Shown in pieces: positions 62,824 through 64,000 of a DNA stretch of 64,000 nt; positions within the stretch are counted from its first letter, which is position 1; every line of letters begins with the position of its first letter. The stretch is from the NCBI GenBank assembly GCA_964549275.1, contig CAZJUP010000005.1, positions 1-64,000 of the forward strand. The letters are read 5' to 3'. Under the pieces are notes generated by a model. It was not told the DNA's origin, did no database searches, and saw nothing but the letters and a program-made list of their open reading frames with translations. The DNA is from CAZJUP01 sp964549275. Lineage in GTDB: Bacteria; Fidelibacterota; Marinisomatia; Marinisomatales; TCS55. The translations under genes and the position numbers were made by a program.

Positions 62824-64000
62824 GTGCTATGAGATCTTTTTGTTTGATAAAACTCCTGTCATCAAGATTGAGGATACCATCACAATGCTTTTCAACATAA
62901 TTGAAGTCATGAGATATCATGATGACATGTTTTTTCTTTAAAATTTCTATTAAAAACCTACTTAAAATTACTTTCTGTGTCTCTCCCAATCCAAAGGTTG
63001 GTTCATCAAGAATGAGAATATCGTAGGTACAATGGGCTAACATGATGAACAATCCAAACCGTAATACTGACCAAGGTATATCCAAAGCTGAAAGGGTTCG
63101 TATGTGTTCCCAACTAACGTGATGATGATTCAGGGATTTTATACATTGTTTTACCAGATATTGGGGAAGTTTCCCTTGCTTGACTAAAACATCCATGAAA
63201 TTTTGAAGAGAATCTGCCCCCATAAGTCGTTCTGGGAATTGATCCAAATACGCCAACGTCGGTCGAGTTTTATCCCTCGTTATAGATAAACTGCCTTTCT
63301 GAGGATGGTATACGCGCGTTAGAAGATTTGCCAAGGTGGTTTTGCCTCTGCCATTTTTCCCAATTAGTCCAAGGCATCGGGTTGAGGGCACTGTAGTAGT
63401 CCATTGATTGAATAAAGGTGTTTCTCCTGGATAGGAAAAGGATAAACTTTCCATCTTAATTTCCATTTTTCCCGGGAGATATTTATGAGATGATTCAAGC
63501 TGGTGTACATGTGCACCGGATTTTTCCAGACGATCCAATTCCAATTCCCATGCTGTATCCCCATACATTAAATCCTCACATTCTGAAGTTAACCACATGA
63601 CAATGCAGTTATTTTTCTCTATCTTTCTGCGAATAAAGGAAATCATCTTTTCTTTCCCATCCGAATTCAAAAAGGAAAGTCCATCATCAATCAAGACTAA
63701 CTGAGGTTTCGTACTGAAGGCAGTAATCAAATTCAATATTTCCTTCTCACCGCCACTCAACGTAGCAGGATGTCTCTTCCAATCAGCCACAAAAGGAAGT
63801 TCATCTTTCATCCGATTCAAAGAATCTATGAGTCTATCATGTGAATTTTCTGTACACTCTAGAGAAAATCCAAGTTCGCCCTCTATAGTATGAGCAATAA
63901 TTTGATGATCTGGGTTTTGAAATACCATATGAATATCATTAGGCGATGATTTCACCCTTAATGAAAAATTAGTGTCTTGTATTGAATCAACTCCACCTAA
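62816..64000 (-). CDS. ecfA: Double ABC ATPase, EcfA-like (5' end beyond the right edge)
   Basis: The frame stays open to 64000, so the first Walker A lies outside. The first half has 'MVFQNPDHQIIAHTIEGELGFSLE' (EcfA-type Q-loop), signature 'LSGGEKEILNL' and Walker B 'QLVLIDDGLSFL'. The second half has Walker A 'GLIGKNGRGKTTLANLL', Walker B 'ILILDEPTFGLG' and switch His 'MISHDFNYV'. Its signature is degenerate ('LSALDIPWSVLR' in place of LSGGQ-R). The 'QNPdhQi' form is typical of ECF vitamin/metal importers, so it may work with the EcfT at 21.9-22.7 kb. The internal GTG at 63955 is not the true start. Confidence 0.8.
   Translation of the reverse strand, partial: LGGVDSIQDTNFSLRVKSSPNDIHMVFQNPDHQIIAHTIEGELGFSLECTENSHDRLIDSLNRMKDELPFVADWKRHPATLSGGEKEILNLITAFSTKPQLVLIDDGLSFLNSDGKEKMISFIRRKIEKNNCIVMWLTSECEDLMYGDTAWELELDRLEKSGAHVHQLESSHKYLPGKMEIKMESLSFSYPGETPLFNQWTTTVPSTRCLGLIGKNGRGKTTLANLLTRVYHPQKGSLSITRDKTRPTLAYLDQFPERLMGADSLQNFMDVLVKQGKLPQYLVKQCIKSLNHHHVSWEHIRTLSALDIPWSVLRFGLFIMLAHCTYDILILDEPTFGLGETQKVILSRFLIEILKKKHVIMISHDFNYVEKHCDGILNLDDRSFIKQKDLIAHA

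Noticed and set aside
1..64000. CRISPR arrays, rRNA genes, insertion-sequence transposases
   Set aside because: I saw no regularly spaced repeats, rRNA motifs or transposase families; the only recombinase is intI.

Overview
The window looks like a chromosome segment of an uncultured, Gram-negative-type bacterium of the Fibrobacteres-Chlorobi-Bacteroidetes (FCB) sphere; a Marinimicrobia (SAR406)-like organism is my best guess, not a proof. The reasons are a giant secreted protein ending in a Por-type (T9SS) sorting domain, a PorV/UPF0164-like outer-membrane barrel, a complete Bat (batA-E) cluster, an S16 protein with a long acidic tail, Lnt and an LptE-like lipoprotein, and selenocysteine genes (selA, selB).

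Layout. 1-11.1 kb is accessory: a partial Phd/YefM antitoxin with its palindromic operator, a 2,988-residue secreted beta-helix/FN3 protein with a CsgG-like gene just upstream, and a VapBC toxin-antitoxin pair flanked by two 90-bp directly repeated elements. 11.1-31.2 kb is one long leftward run of core genes: yicC, gmk, rpoZ, udg, dnaB, rel, ruvX, lnt, a DUF5683 gene, ecfT, truA, degP, psd, pssA, a DUF4321 gene, tatA, gatA, batA-E and a SPOR protein. 31.2-36.1 kb is the most interesting part. 36.2-48.5 kb is again leftward core: a PorV-like barrel, mutS-selB-selA, an MFS transporter, and the ffh-rpsP-khpA-rimM-trmD-rplS translation/SRP operon. 48.6-57.2 kb holds nadE, acyP, a LOG-like gene, asnS, an LptE-like gene, a sigma-54 activator and uvrB. 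57.3-64 kb holds small accessory genes, then rimO, ftsY, a CDP-alcohol phosphatidyltransferase and an ECF-type double ATPase cut by the right edge.

The highlight is a small chromosomal integron at about 31.44-35.32 kb. A tyrosine recombinase carrying the integron-integrase-specific insert (intI, 34318-35316) is followed by three cassettes: an orphan secreted protein, a PD-(D/E)XK-like nuclease candidate, and a RelE/ParE-type toxin-antitoxin pair. Three attC sites share one architecture: R'' box, 5-nt spacer, L'' box with one extrahelical base, L' box, 7-nt spacer, crossover G. The first bases of cassettes 2 and 3 are exactly complementary to their own R'' boxes, as expected of cassettes that circularise. 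intI points the same way as its cassettes, the rare 'reverse' arrangement, and the putative attI between them carries five copies of a GCAGTAT motif.

The second highlight is a HesB/IscA-like selenoprotein gene (35823-36125), with two in-frame UGA codons in place of the conserved cysteines and a SECIS-like hairpin after the first. Conventional gene calling misses it. selA and selB lie 4-7 kb away, so the window holds both part of the decoding machinery and a client gene.
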